A stretch of DNA of 17,695 nt from an uncultured Prevotella sp. Its GTDB lineage: Bacteria > Bacteroidota > Bacteroidia > Bacteroidales > Bacteroidaceae. Both the position numbers and the translations under genes were made by a program. Of the stretch, positions 1 through 7,427 are shown one piece after another. The stretch is taken from NCBI GenBank assembly GCA_900314365.1, contig OMVH01000254.1, positions 1 through 17,695 of the forward strand. The letters are read 5' to 3'. The notes below the pieces were generated by a model. The model had not been told where the DNA came from. It saw only the letters and a program-made list of their open reading frames with translations, and searched no databases. Each line of letters starts with the position of its first letter. Within the stretch, counting starts at the first letter, position 1.

Positions 1-150
1 TTCTTCGAGTTATAGTTATAACGCCTTTGTTATGTCAAAATAAAACGTCTAAAGGGTAAAACTGCAAAGGGATATTTACTTCAGAAACTTGAAAAAATGT
101 AATAGTACACAAGATAGTTTCCGGCAGAGACGAAACCAATGATCAGGCCC

Positions 151-181
151 TGTCAGACAAATCTTAAATGAAAGAGGCGTA
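151..181 (+). repeat. Dispersed intergenic repeat, copy A
   Basis: This 31-nt stretch matches the minus strand of 14537-14567 at 28 of 31 positions; the shared core includes AATCTTAAATGAAAGAG. Weaker similarity continues upstream, with AAACCAAT in register at 133-140 and an AGTA-ACA-AAGA-like stretch near 105-118, so the repeat may span about 75 bp. A third, more divergent copy lies at 14723-14753. Copies A and B are both upstream of, and in the same direction as, the next gene. The repeat family is not recognised. Confidence 0.6.
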
Positions 182-234
182 GAGTTAATCCAAAAAAATA
201 GGCTTTCTATGCCCCTGCAATGGCGAATTTGTTG

Positions 235-242
235 TAACTTTG
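235..242 (+). promoter_or_regulatory. rarA promoter -7 box (TAACTTTG)
   Basis: TAACTTTG matches the Bacteroidetes sigma-ABfr -7 consensus TAnnTTTG. It ends 10 nt before the rarA ATG at 253, so the transcript would have a leader of only a few nucleotides. No good -33 TTTG is visible at 19-21 bp spacing. Confidence 0.6.
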
Positions 243-252
243 TAAGCAATTT

Positions 253-1524
253 ATGAGTGAACCATTAGCTGAGAGAATGCGCCCGCGGACGCTGGACGAA
301 TACGTGGGACAGCGCCACCTCGTGGGCGAGGGTGCTGTGCTTCGGAAGATGATAGACTCCGGTCATATCACCTCGTTTATCCTGTGGGGTCCGCCGGGAG
401 TAGGGAAGACCACCCTGGCCCACATCATTGCCAACAGGTTGAAGGTGCCGTTCTATACGCTCAGTGCTGTCACCAGTGGAGTGAAAGACGTGCGTGATGT
501 CATTCAGAAGGCCAGCAGCGGGAGATTCTTCAACACTGCCTCGCCCATTCTCTTCATCGACGAAATCCACCGTTTCAGCAAGTCACAACAGGATTCCCTG
601 CTTGGAGCCGTGGAGAAAGGGGTGGTGACGCTCATCGGTGCTACAACGGAGAATCCCTCTTTCGAGGTCATCCGCCCACTGCTCTCTCGCTGTCAACTCT
701 ACGTGCTGCAACCTCTGGATAAAGACGACCTCCTCACTCTGCTCCACAGAGCTCTCACGGAGGATGTGGAGCTGAAGAAGCGTCATATAGAAGTGGAAGA
801 GACCGGTGCCTTGCTTCGTTACAGCGGTGGTGACGCGCGCAAGCTGCTCAACATCTTGGAGCTTGTGGTCGACTCGGCTGGCGAAGGCGATGTGGTCATC
901 AACGACAAGGTGGTGGTGGAGCGTCTGCAACAGAATCCGCTGGCCTATGATAAGGACGGCGAGATGCATTACGACATCATCTCAGCCTTTATCAAAAGCA
1001 TCCGTGGCAGCGACCCTGATGCGGCACTCTACTGGCTGGCCCGCATGATAGAAGGTGGAGAAGATCCGCAGTTCATTGCCCGCCGCCTCGTCATCAGTGC
1101 CGCTGAGGATATCGGTCTGGCCAACCCCAACGCGTTGCTGCTGGCTAATGCAGCTTTCGATGCAGTGATGAAGATAGGCTGGCCGGAAGGGCGCATACCG
1201 CTCGCTGAGGCTACGGTCTATTTGGCTGCCAGTGCAAAGAGCAACTCAGCTTACCTCGGTGTGGATGCTGCCATAGCCCTTGTGAAGCAGACGGGCAACC
1301 AGCCCGTGCCGCTCCATCTGCGCAATGCCCCCACCAAGCTGATGGCCGACCTCGGCTACCACGACGGATATAAGTATGCGCACGACTATCCGGGCAACTT
1401 CGTGGAGCAACAGTATCTGCCCGACGAACTCCGAGACAAGCGTCTCTGGCATGCCCAGCACACGCCTTCTGAGCAAAAGCTCTACGAGCGCATGGTGAGA
1501 TGCTGGGGAAAGCGCTATGAATGA
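253..1524 (+). CDS. rarA: Replication-associated recombination protein A (RarA/MgsA), AAA+ ATPase
   Basis: RarA is a cytoplasmic AAA+ ATPase related to clamp loaders and eukaryotic WRNIP1; it acts at stalled replication forks with SSB and RecA. The 423-residue length is typical. The protein shows Walker A GPPGVGKT at residues 46-53, Walker B LFIDEIHRF at 100-108, and sensor-1 GATTENP at 129-135 followed by a likely arginine finger in RPLLSRC (141-147). The C-terminal half has the family's oligomerisation region, with the conserved stretch around GGEDPQFIARR and AAEDIGLANP. The ATG at 253 begins directly at the conserved N-terminus (PLAERMRPRTLDEYVGQ). It is followed after 28 nt by the dehydrogenase gene and is probably co-transcribed with it. 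Identification is secure. Confidence 0.96.
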   Translation: MSEPLAERMRPRTLDEYVGQRHLVGEGAVLRKMIDSGHITSFILWGPPGVGKTTLAHIIANRLKVPFYTLSAVTSGVKDVRDVIQKASSGRFFNTASPILFIDEIHRFSKSQQDSLLGAVEKGVVTLIGATTENPSFEVIRPLLSRCQLYVLQPLDKDDLLTLLHRALTEDVELKKRHIEVEETGALLRYSGGDARKLLNILELVVDSAGEGDVVINDKVVVERLQQNPLAYDKDGEMHYDIISAFIKSIRGSDPDAALYWLARMIEGGEDPQFIARRLVISAAEDIGLANPNALLLANAAFDAVMKIGWPEGRIPLAEATVYLAASAKSNSAYLGVDAAIALVKQTGNQPVPLHLRNAPTKLMADLGYHDGYKYAHDYPGNFVEQQYLPDELRDKRLWHAQHTPSEQKLYERMVRCWGKRYE

Positions 1525-1552
1525 AATAAAGACATTATATACCTAATAAATA

Positions 1553-2512
1553 ATGAGAAAGATAGTTGTTTTAGACGGCTATGCCGCCAATCCGGGCGAC
1601 CTCTCATGGAAGCCCGTCGAAGAGTTCGGCGACCTTACGGTCTACGACCGCACAGCTCCTGCCGACGTGGTGGAAAGGGCCCACGAGGCTGAAATCGTCA
1701 TGACTAACAAGGTGGTTCTCGACGCTGCCGTGCTCGGTCAGCTGCCCCGGCTGAAGATGGTCAATGTGCTGGCCACCGGCTACAACGTAGTTGATACGGA
1801 AGCAGCACGCCGACAGGGAGTCATCGTCTGCAACATACCGGCCTACAGCACTGACAGCGTGGCACAGTTGACTTTCGCGCATATTCTCAATATAGTCAGC
1901 CGCGTGGACCATTTTGCCCGCCAGAACCGGCAAGGGCGATGGAGCAGCAATCCTGATTTCTGCTATTGGGATACACCGCTCCACGAGTTGTCGTCCATGA
2001 CTTTAGGCATTGTGGGACTCGGTCATATCGGAAGCAAGGTAGCCCGGCTGGCCCTCGACTTTGGAATGGATGTCTATGCCTTTACGAGCAAGAACTCTTC
2101 GAGTCTGCCCGCCGGTATTCAGAAAACTACGATGGATGGTCTCTTCGGCGTAAGCGACATTCTGACGCTCCACTGTCCGTTGACACCTACGACGCGCGAG
2201 CTCATCAATCGCGATACCATACAGAAGATGAAGCCCGGGGCCATAGTCATCAATACTGGGCGTGGCCCGCTTGTCAACGAGGCTGATGTGGCCGCTGCTC
2301 TCCGTGAGGGAACACTCGGCGCCTACGGTGCCGACGTAATGTGCCAGGAGCCTCCTGAGGCTGACAATCCGCTGCTCGGCTGTCCCAATGCTTTCATCAC
2401 GCCCCATATAGCCTGGGCCACGGTGGAAGCCCGCCGCAGGCTGATGGACATCGCTGTGAGCAATGTGAAAGCTTATGTGGAAGGGGCGCCCATCCATGTT
2501 GTCAACAAATAG
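1553..2512 (+). CDS. D-2-hydroxyacid dehydrogenase, hydroxypyruvate/glycerate dehydrogenase type
   Basis: This NAD(P)-dependent oxidoreductase interconverts a 2-keto acid and a D-2-hydroxy acid; similarity in overall layout is to glycerate dehydrogenase (HprA). It has 319 residues, normal for the family. The Rossmann motif GLGHIGSKVA lies at 155-164 (GxGxxG 155-160). The catalytic triad is visible as Arg237 in NTGRG, Glu266 in DVMCQEPP, and His285 in ITPHIAWAT. The region NVLATGYNVVD at 71-81 belongs to the substrate-binding domain. The gene sits 28 nt after rarA, and its 3' end is close to the channel gene start, so an operon is likely. Exact substrate (hydroxypyruvate, glyoxylate or another keto acid) cannot be read from the sequence. 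Confidence 0.88.
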   Translation: MRKIVVLDGYAANPGDLSWKPVEEFGDLTVYDRTAPADVVERAHEAEIVMTNKVVLDAAVLGQLPRLKMVNVLATGYNVVDTEAARRQGVIVCNIPAYSTDSVAQLTFAHILNIVSRVDHFARQNRQGRWSSNPDFCYWDTPLHELSSMTLGIVGLGHIGSKVARLALDFGMDVYAFTSKNSSSLPAGIQKTTMDGLFGVSDILTLHCPLTPTTRELINRDTIQKMKPGAIVINTGRGPLVNEADVAAALREGTLGAYGADVMCQEPPEADNPLLGCPNAFITPHIAWATVEARRRLMDIAVSNVKAYVEGAPIHVVNK

Positions 2513-2516
2513 TGTC

Positions 2517-3152
2517 ATGCTCTATTCCGATCCGCATCTTGTCCACACGCTGCAGCAAGTCATAGAGTTCCTCGGCACATTCGCCTTTGCCATCTCCGGT
2601 ATCCGCCATGCAGCCGCCAAGCACTACGACTGGTTCGGCGGCTTCGTCTGCGGTTTTGCCGTGGCTATCGGGGGTGGCACCATCCGCGATGTCATGTTGG
2701 GAGCCACTCCTTTCTGGATGACATCGTCCATATATATAATATGTACGGTGCTAGCCCAGGCTGCGGTCATTGTGTTCGCTCGTTCGCTCAAGCGGCTCGA
2801 CAACGCATGGTTCGCCTTCGATACCCTCGGACTGGCTCTCTTCACTATTGCAGGCATACAGAAGACTTTGTCCTACGGCTTCCCCTTTTGGGTGGCTGTG
2901 GTGATGGGTTGCATCACGGGAGCTGCCGGCGGAGTCATTCGCGACGTGCTGCTCAACAACGAACCGGTAATTTTCCATAAGGAAATCTACGCCATGGCCA
3001 GTGTGATCGGCGGTCTGCTCTATTGGGTGCTCTGCTTGTTCCACGTCAGTGTGAGCATCAATGTGGTGGCTACGTTCCTGCTGATATGTCTCATCAGGTT
3101 CTTTGCAGTGAAGTATCACATCTCGCTCCCGTTGCTGCGCGGTGAGGACTGA
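2517..3152 (+). CDS. Trimeric intracellular cation (TRIC) channel family protein (UPF0126/YicG-like)
   Basis: This is an inner-membrane protein of about 211 residues, built of two repeats of three transmembrane helices plus a seventh helix, as in bacterial TRIC channels. The repeat signatures are GGGTIRDV at residues 52-59 and GAAGGVIRDVLL at 135-146. Hydrophobic segments cover roughly 15-28, 40-55, 68-88, 100-114, 122-138, 158-175 and 180-196. An in-frame ATG at 2475 would add 14 residues and overlap the dehydrogenase gene. I prefer 2517, four bases after the upstream stop, because it places the first helix at the usual distance from the N-terminus. Bacterial homologues conduct monovalent cations; the physiological role here is unknown. 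Confidence 0.88.
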   Translation: MLYSDPHLVHTLQQVIEFLGTFAFAISGIRHAAAKHYDWFGGFVCGFAVAIGGGTIRDVMLGATPFWMTSSIYIICTVLAQAAVIVFARSLKRLDNAWFAFDTLGLALFTIAGIQKTLSYGFPFWVAVVMGCITGAAGGVIRDVLLNNEPVIFHKEIYAMASVIGGLLYWVLCLFHVSVSINVVATFLLICLIRFFAVKYHISLPLLRGED

Positions 3153-3197
3153 AAAAGCGCAGCATCGCGTACCTTTTTATTATATACGAAAACTAAA

Positions 3198-3677
3198 ATG
3201 AATAGATTGAGAATTCTCTTATTACTTTTCCTCTTCGTCGGAGTATCTCTTTCAAGCAGTGCCCTTGAGCCTGCTTATGTGGCACATGTGAAACTGGGCC
3301 TTCCCTTTGATACTGCGCTCAAGTCGATAGAGCGCGAGTTTGGTGAGCCGACATCGAAGGACAACCAGCAAATTATCTACAAGGATAAGGACTATGGGGG
3401 CTTCGTCTTCAATGAGATAGCGTTCCGCTTCCGCAATTCAAAGTTTAATGAAGCCCGCTTTATCATACGCACCGGCAACAGGCGTCAGGCAAGTCGTAAG
3501 GTGGCCGAACTTTCGCAGTGGCTCTCCAAAGAGTACTCAATGTCGAAGGACTACGACGACGGAGCCTATTTCTACGTGGGCGGTCTGGCTCCCGGAGGCA
3601 TTGGACGGCTCTTCACCATTTACCGTCGTAAAGTGGACGGAGCCTGGCATGCCGTGCTTCGCTACGGTCCTTTCTGA
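3198..3677 (+). CDS. Secreted hypothetical protein, unknown function
   Basis: I do not recognise the family with confidence. The 159-residue product begins with a clear Sec signal (MNRLRILLLLFLFVGVSLSSSA), with cleavage likely near residue 22 and no lipobox Cys, so it is probably periplasmic. The mature part is a small alpha/beta domain with LGLPFDTALKSIEREFGEP at about 32-50, reminiscent of the short helix-plus-FG-P element of small envelope proteins, followed by alternating strands rich in charged and aromatic residues. It lies 45 nt after the channel gene and 30 nt before the DUF3256 gene and reads in the same direction, so the two secreted proteins are probably expressed together. A weak promoter-like TACCTTTT precedes it near 3170. 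Confidence 0.75.
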   Translation: MNRLRILLLLFLFVGVSLSSSALEPAYVAHVKLGLPFDTALKSIEREFGEPTSKDNQQIIYKDKDYGGFVFNEIAFRFRNSKFNEARFIIRTGNRRQASRKVAELSQWLSKEYSMSKDYDDGAYFYVGGLAPGGIGRLFTIYRRKVDGAWHAVLRYGPF

Positions 3678-3707
3678 TAATGAATTATTCTATAAGCTTC
3701 AATCATA

Positions 3708-4331
3708 ATGAAAACGAAAATTCTGCTCCTTGTACTGGTTGTCATGACTGTTTTCGGAAATGCGAAAGCAAGCGTGAGAGAGGCTTGGCTCATGATGCCC
3801 GATTCGCTCTTGCCCTACCTCAACAAGAACCAGCGGCTCGAGTTGCTCGAACTCCGCGATATGAAGGTAAAGGCAGAGGTAAAGAATCTGCTCAATGGCA
3901 ATACAGTCATGGATACGCTCACTACCAATTATCTTTCGTTGACGCTGAGCCCGTCGTCCTCCATGCAAATGAAAGTGCTTCCCGGAGCTGATGGCGACTC
4001 CGTTATCTGTGTGGTGCGCACGTTTTGCGGACCGGCAGCTGAGAGCACTGTTGAGCTCTATCGGAGCGACTGGACATTGCAGCGGACGCTTCCTTTGGCG
4101 CAGGAGGGTGTGGATGCCTTTGTCAGTAAACCCGACACCATGAACCTGACAAAGTTCAATGAGCTGAAAGCTTTTCTCAAACCTTTGCTCGTAGCTGCTA
4201 CACTCTCTCCCTCGGAGGACAGTCTGAGTTTAGAAGTCTCAGTTCCACTTGCCTCAAAGGCTGACAGAAAGGCTGTAGAAGCCATTTTGTTGCAAAGAAA
4301 AGTAAATTGGACGGGCTCAATGTTTAAATGA
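3708..4331 (+). CDS. DUF3256 family secreted protein
   Basis: This 207-residue protein has an N-terminal signal peptide (MKTKILLLVLVVMTVFGNAKA, cleavage likely at about 21/22). The mature protein begins with VREAWLMMPDSLLPYLNKN and continues with RLELLELRDM. That opening is the hallmark I associate with DUF3256, a family found in Bacteroidales. No catalytic motif is visible. It lacks a lipobox Cys and is probably periplasmic. It is the last gene of the first plus-strand cluster. The next feature downstream is the small RNA promoter at 4363, which is not far from the stop codon. The function is unknown. Confidence 0.8.
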   Translation: MKTKILLLVLVVMTVFGNAKASVREAWLMMPDSLLPYLNKNQRLELLELRDMKVKAEVKNLLNGNTVMDTLTTNYLSLTLSPSSSMQMKVLPGADGDSVICVVRTFCGPAAESTVELYRSDWTLQRTLPLAQEGVDAFVSKPDTMNLTKFNELKAFLKPLLVAATLSPSEDSLSLEVSVPLASKADRKAVEAILLQRKVNWTGSMFK

Positions 4332-4362
4332 TGTAAAATATAAGCGAAAAAGTGAGCAAACG

Positions 4363-4394
4363 CTTGCATTGTGGTCAAAGAATGACTATCTTTG
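4363..4394 (+). promoter_or_regulatory. Bacteroidetes promoter for candidate small RNA
   Basis: A cTTG element at 4363-4366 is followed after 20 bp by TATCTTTG at 4387-4394. This fits the -33/-7 arrangement of Bacteroidetes primary sigma promoters (TTTG, 19-21 bp, TAnnTTTG) with only one mismatch in the -33 box. A start near 4399-4402 is expected. Confidence 0.7.
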
Positions 4395-4399
4395 CATCG

Positions 4400-4469
4400 T
4401 GTTTTTCATGGTATTAGATTATTAAGGTTAATGAAAGATTGGTTGTCGTGAGACAATCAATTTTTTTTT
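4400..4469 (+). ncRNA. Candidate small RNA, about 70 nt
   Basis: A strong promoter (4363-4394) and an intrinsic terminator (4438-4469) bracket only about 70 nt, with no gene of ordinary size between them. The region reads as a leader-like stretch (TTTTTCATGGTATTAGAT near 4402) and then the terminator hairpin. I have the impression that similar sequence recurs in Bacteroidales intergenic regions, but I cannot verify this here. Two tiny frames exist inside it (MVLDY and MKDWLS), so a leader peptide is an alternative. The 5' end is estimated from promoter spacing. Confidence 0.5.
4438..4469 (+). terminator. Intrinsic terminator of candidate small RNA
   Basis: A 10-bp stem (ATTGGTTGTC at 4438-4447 with GACAATCAAT at 4452-4461, including one G-U pair) is closed by the loop GTGA. 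A run of nine T begins with the last stem base (4461-4469). This is a textbook Rho-independent terminator on the plus strand, about 285 bases before the transporter start. Confidence 0.85.
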
Positions 4470-4664
4470 GCCCTTTTCGGTATTCATTTCATCCTTTCCC
4501 TGCGGTGTTTTGTGAGTTGCTTTCTTGGCCTATCAATGTGTTTGCAATGGTGTGTGTGTTTCTATTCTTCACCTATTCTTCGGCCTTTGGTCTGGAACAT
4601 TGACAACGAAACACAAGTAGGGGAGATAGCTGACAGAAGATACTCTATTTGTGTAATTAGAGCT

Positions 4665-4683
4665 CAGCCTTTCGGTTGTTTTT
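4665..4683 (+). terminator. Weak hairpin plus T-run
   Basis: CAGCC (4665-4669) and GGTTG (4674-4678) can form a 5-bp stem with one G-U pair around the loop TTTC, followed by five T. It could end a short transcript before the transporter promoter, but the stem is short and no transcript start for it was found. Confidence 0.3.
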
Positions 4684-4725
4684 ATAAAAAAAGTAGTTCC
4701 CGATACCGTTGTCAAATAAATTAAG

Positions 4726-4733
4726 TATCTTTG
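4726..4733 (+). promoter_or_regulatory. -7 box of transporter operon (TATCTTTG)
   Basis: TATCTTTG matches TAnnTTTG and ends 20 nt before the ATG at 4754. It lies downstream of the alternative TTG start at 4709, so that start could not be translated from this promoter. The -33 region is poor: TTG at 4709-4711 is only 14 bp away. Confidence 0.6.
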
Positions 4734-4753
4734 CAACGTATAATAGTACAGAT

Positions 4754-6082
4754 ATGAATTTGAAAGTACGTTTAGCCTTGATGAACTTCCTCGAATTTGC
4801 CGTTTGGGGAGCTTATCTCACCTGCATGGGGAACTATCTGGGCACAGCCGGCCTCGGCGCCCAGATATCCTGGTTCTATGCCATTCAGGGAATCGTCTCC
4901 ATTTTCATGCCGACGCTGATGGGGATTGTAGCCGACAAATATGTACAGCCACAGCGCTTGCTGGGCTTTTGCCACTTGTTGGCCGGCCTCTTTATGTTTG
5001 CCTGTTGCTATTTAGGCTATCGTGCCGGATTCGGTAACGAACTCCCTGACAAAGGACTGTTCATAGCCATGTATACGTTGAGTGTGGCGTTCTATATGCC
5101 TACCCTCGCGCTGTCCAATACTACAGCCTTCACAATTCTGAAGACGCATGGGATGGACACCGTCACTGATTTCCCGCCCATAAGAGTATTCGGGACGGTC
5201 GGCTTCATCGCCACAATGTGGTTCGTCAATTGTGCCACTTGGGAGAATGGACATCTGTTTTTCACCTTGGCACAAAACGCACACAAGTTCCAGTATACCA
5301 ATCTGCAGTTCTTCGTTTCCGGTGTACTGAGCCTTGTGTTGTTCTTCTATTGCTTCACTTTGCCTTCCTGTCGGTTGGCCGGCGAAAGGAAGCGGAAGAA
5401 AACGCTTGCCGAGACATTCGGACTTGATGCCTTCAAACTCTTCAAGAGCAAGAGAATGGCAATGTTCTTCATATTCTCAGCTTTGTTGGGGATGTCCTTG
5501 CAGGTAACCAATGGCTATGCCGGACCCTTCATTACCAGTTTCAAAGGCAGTTTGGACCCTGTGGTAGCCTCATCGTTCGCTGCCAATAATGCCACGCTGC
5601 TCACGTCGCTGTCTCAGGTGAGCGAGGCGCTTTGCATACTGATGATACCTTTCTTCCTCAAGCGCTATGGAATAAAGGGAGTTATGCTGATTTCCATGTT
5701 TGCATGGGTGCTGCGTTTCGGATTCTTCGGTCTGGGCAGCCCCACGATGCCCGGAGTGTTGCTCCTTATACTCTCTTGCATTGTTTACGGTGTAGCCTTC
5801 GACTTCTTTAATGTCTCTGGCGGCATCTTTGTGGACAAGGAGTGCGATCCATCCGTAAAGGCCTCTGCTCAAGGACTTTTTATGCTGATGACGAATGGTA
5901 TCGGAGCGACCATCGGAACACTGGCTGCAGGAGAAGTTGTCAACCATTTCTGTAAGTGGACCAATGGCTATCTTCTGGGTGACTGGCGTTCTTGCTGGTT
6001 TATTTTTGCTACCTTTGCCATCATCGTAGGCATAGCTTTCGCCCTAATGTTCAAGTCAAATAAGGAAAGTGAGAAGGCATGA
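4754..6082 (+). CDS. Nucleoside:H+ symporter-like MFS transporter (NupG type)
   Basis: This is an inner-membrane transporter of the major facilitator superfamily, with about 12 hydrophobic segments over 442 residues. The N-terminus (MNLKVRLALMNFLEFAVWGAYL, then a GIVADK loop between helices 2 and 3) closely resembles the NupG/XapB nucleoside:H+ symporter group. Nucleoside uptake is therefore the best guess; the actual substrate is inferred. The longer frame from TTG at 4709 adds 15 residues but overlaps the -7 box at 4726-4733, so ATG 4754 is chosen. The stop overlaps the next gene's ATG by four bases (ATGA at 6079-6082), which indicates translational coupling with the nuclease-like gene. Confidence 0.85.
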   Translation: MNLKVRLALMNFLEFAVWGAYLTCMGNYLGTAGLGAQISWFYAIQGIVSIFMPTLMGIVADKYVQPQRLLGFCHLLAGLFMFACCYLGYRAGFGNELPDKGLFIAMYTLSVAFYMPTLALSNTTAFTILKTHGMDTVTDFPPIRVFGTVGFIATMWFVNCATWENGHLFFTLAQNAHKFQYTNLQFFVSGVLSLVLFFYCFTLPSCRLAGERKRKKTLAETFGLDAFKLFKSKRMAMFFIFSALLGMSLQVTNGYAGPFITSFKGSLDPVVASSFAANNATLLTSLSQVSEALCILMIPFFLKRYGIKGVMLISMFAWVLRFGFFGLGSPTMPGVLLLILSCIVYGVAFDFFNVSGGIFVDKECDPSVKASAQGLFMLMTNGIGATIGTLAAGEVVNHFCKWTNGYLLGDWRSCWFIFATFAIIVGIAFALMFKSNKESEKA

Positions 6083-6654
6083 ACAAGACAAGGTTGCTCT
6101 TCAAAACCGTCTCTGAGATAGTCGGTACCGACGACATCGGCCTGCTTGTGATGGTCGATGCGGCGCAGACCCGACAGTTGGCTATCACCTGCGACAAACA
6201 TATGCTCCATCAGTTTGGCCTTCGATTGGGCAATGTACCCATACTGGGAAGTTTGCTTCCGGAGGTGCTTTGGACTATGATTCGCAATCTCAATGCCGAC
6301 CGTTATGAGATATTGATAGTTGATGTGAACGATGGGCAGTACCGGACTTTGCTTTATGACATCGATACGCGAGAGCCAGTTAGTCTGAGAGCCAGTGATG
6401 CTATCCTGTTGTCGCTTATCGCCCATCTGCCGGTCTATATCGACACAGCCCTTTTCGAACGTCAGAGCGTACCCTATAAACCCGATTCGCCTGCTCTAGC
6501 CTTGCCCGTGAACACCATTACGGACAACATGCTTAAAGCCGCTTTGGACAAGGCTGTGGCAGACGAGAACTACGAACTGGCCTCACATCTTCATGAGGAA
6601 ATGATGCGCCGCAAGAACTCTCACAAAGAGAGAGAGGAGGGAGCGGAGGAATGA
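6079..6654 (+). CDS. Bifunctional nuclease family protein (DUF151) with C-terminal UVR motif
   Basis: The product has 191 residues. Residues about 40-130 form the DUF151/BFN domain, with LGNVPILGSLLPEVLW (50-65) and the conserved RASDAI at 104-109 seen in plant and bacterial bifunctional nucleases. Residues about 150-178 (MLKAALDKAVADENYELASHLHEEMMRR) form a UVR motif as found in UvrB and UvrC. This domain pairing is usual in Bacteroidetes. Family members from plants have DNase and RNase activity in vitro; the bacterial role is not established. It overlaps the transporter by four bases upstream and rsmE by four bases downstream, so the three genes are translationally coupled. Confidence 0.9.
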   Translation: MNKTRLLFKTVSEIVGTDDIGLLVMVDAAQTRQLAITCDKHMLHQFGLRLGNVPILGSLLPEVLWTMIRNLNADRYEILIVDVNDGQYRTLLYDIDTREPVSLRASDAILLSLIAHLPVYIDTALFERQSVPYKPDSPALALPVNTITDNMLKAALDKAVADENYELASHLHEEMMRRKNSHKEREEGAEE

Positions 6655-7379
6655 AAGAGGAGCGTTTCTTCTTTGTCCCCGACGCTTCACACGCTGAGGA
6701 ATTGCCCGACTCTGAAGCTCAGCACGCATTGCGCGTGCTCAGACTTCATGAGGGTGATGATATCTATCTCATGGACGGTAAGGGTTGTTTCTATCATGCG
6801 GAAATCACCCTTGCTGCCTCAAGAAAATGCCGTTACAACTTACTTGAAGTGCTTCCCCAACAGCCATTGTGGCGTGGACATATTCATCTGGCTGTTGCTC
6901 CGACAAAGATGATGGAGCGTATGGAGTGGATGGTGGAAAAGGCTGTTGAGATAGGTGTTGACGAGATTTCATTCCTTGACTGCGACTTTTCCGAACGCCG
7001 CCAATTGAGAGTCGACCGTATCGAAAAAATTGTTGTGGCAGCTATGAAGCAGAGCCGTAAGCCCTGGAGTACAAAGGTCAATCCCATGATGCCTTTTCAC
7101 AATTTTATTTCAACAGCGCGCCCTGGACAAAAGTATGTCGCCCACTGCTACACGGAGGTACCGAGGGTTGACTATTTCAACACTTTAATGGACCGGTCAT
7201 CTGACCAAAGTTCTGACATCACGATACTCATTGGCCCTGAGGGCGATTTCTCTATAGGTGAAGTGAACGACGCTTTGAACAAAGGCTACCATTCGGTGAG
7301 TCTCGGTAACAGTAGGCTTCGCACGGAGACAGCCTGTGTTGTGGCGGTCACCGAGGCACGTCTCGCCAACAGATTATAA
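6651..7379 (+). CDS. rsmE: 16S rRNA (uracil-1498-N3)-methyltransferase RsmE
   Basis: RsmE is a SPOUT-class, SAM-dependent enzyme that methylates N3 of U1498 in 16S rRNA of the assembled 30S subunit. The length of 242 residues is normal. The N-terminal PUA-like domain contains the HALRVLRLHEGD stretch (25-36). The knotted SAM-binding region is marked by AVAPTKMMERMEWMVEKAVEIG (81-102), GPEGDFS (195-201) and LGNSRLRTETA (218-228). The start ATG overlaps the preceding stop (ATGA at 6651-6654). Identification is firm. Confidence 0.95.
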   Translation: MKEERFFFVPDASHAEELPDSEAQHALRVLRLHEGDDIYLMDGKGCFYHAEITLAASRKCRYNLLEVLPQQPLWRGHIHLAVAPTKMMERMEWMVEKAVEIGVDEISFLDCDFSERRQLRVDRIEKIVVAAMKQSRKPWSTKVNPMMPFHNFISTARPGQKYVAHCYTEVPRVDYFNTLMDRSSDQSSDITILIGPEGDFSIGEVNDALNKGYHSVSLGNSRLRTETACVVAVTEARLANRL

Positions 7380-7427
7380 ATCATGAGCTATTTACTTCGT
7401 TACATAATATTTAGTTTAAAGGATTAT

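Larger units (their letters stand above)
1..252. other. Intergenic region upstream of rarA
   Basis: No coding region is supported here. Visible elements are a perfect 6-bp inverted repeat with a 2-nt spacer at 9-22 (GTTATA-gt-TATAAC), a dispersed repeat copy at 151-181, and a Bacteroidetes -7 box at 235-242. The base composition is AT-rich compared with the flanking genes, as is usual for Bacteroidales intergenic DNA. The gene to the left lies outside the window. Confidence 0.6.
4332..4753. other. Intergenic region with small RNA unit and two promoters
   Basis: This 422-base gap holds a full Bacteroidetes promoter (4363-4394), a candidate small RNA (about 4400-4469) ending in a terminator, a short hairpin with a T-run (4665-4683), and the -7 box of the transporter gene (4726-4733). 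The stretch 4470-4664 contains no convincing gene and its function is unexplained; an open frame at 4512-4724 has no coding character. Confidence 0.6.

Noticed and set aside
583..969. Antisense open frames inside rarA and other large genes
   Set aside because: They are mirror frames of well-supported genes, driven by codon bias of the sense strand.
4512..4724. 70-residue open frame in the intergenic region
   Set aside because: It has a Cys- and aromatic-rich composition without family resemblance and runs into the promoter region of the transporter.
4709..4753. TTG start extending the MFS transporter by 15 residues
   Set aside because: The extension covers the -7 box at 4726-4733, and the ATG at 4754 matches the NupG-type N-terminus.
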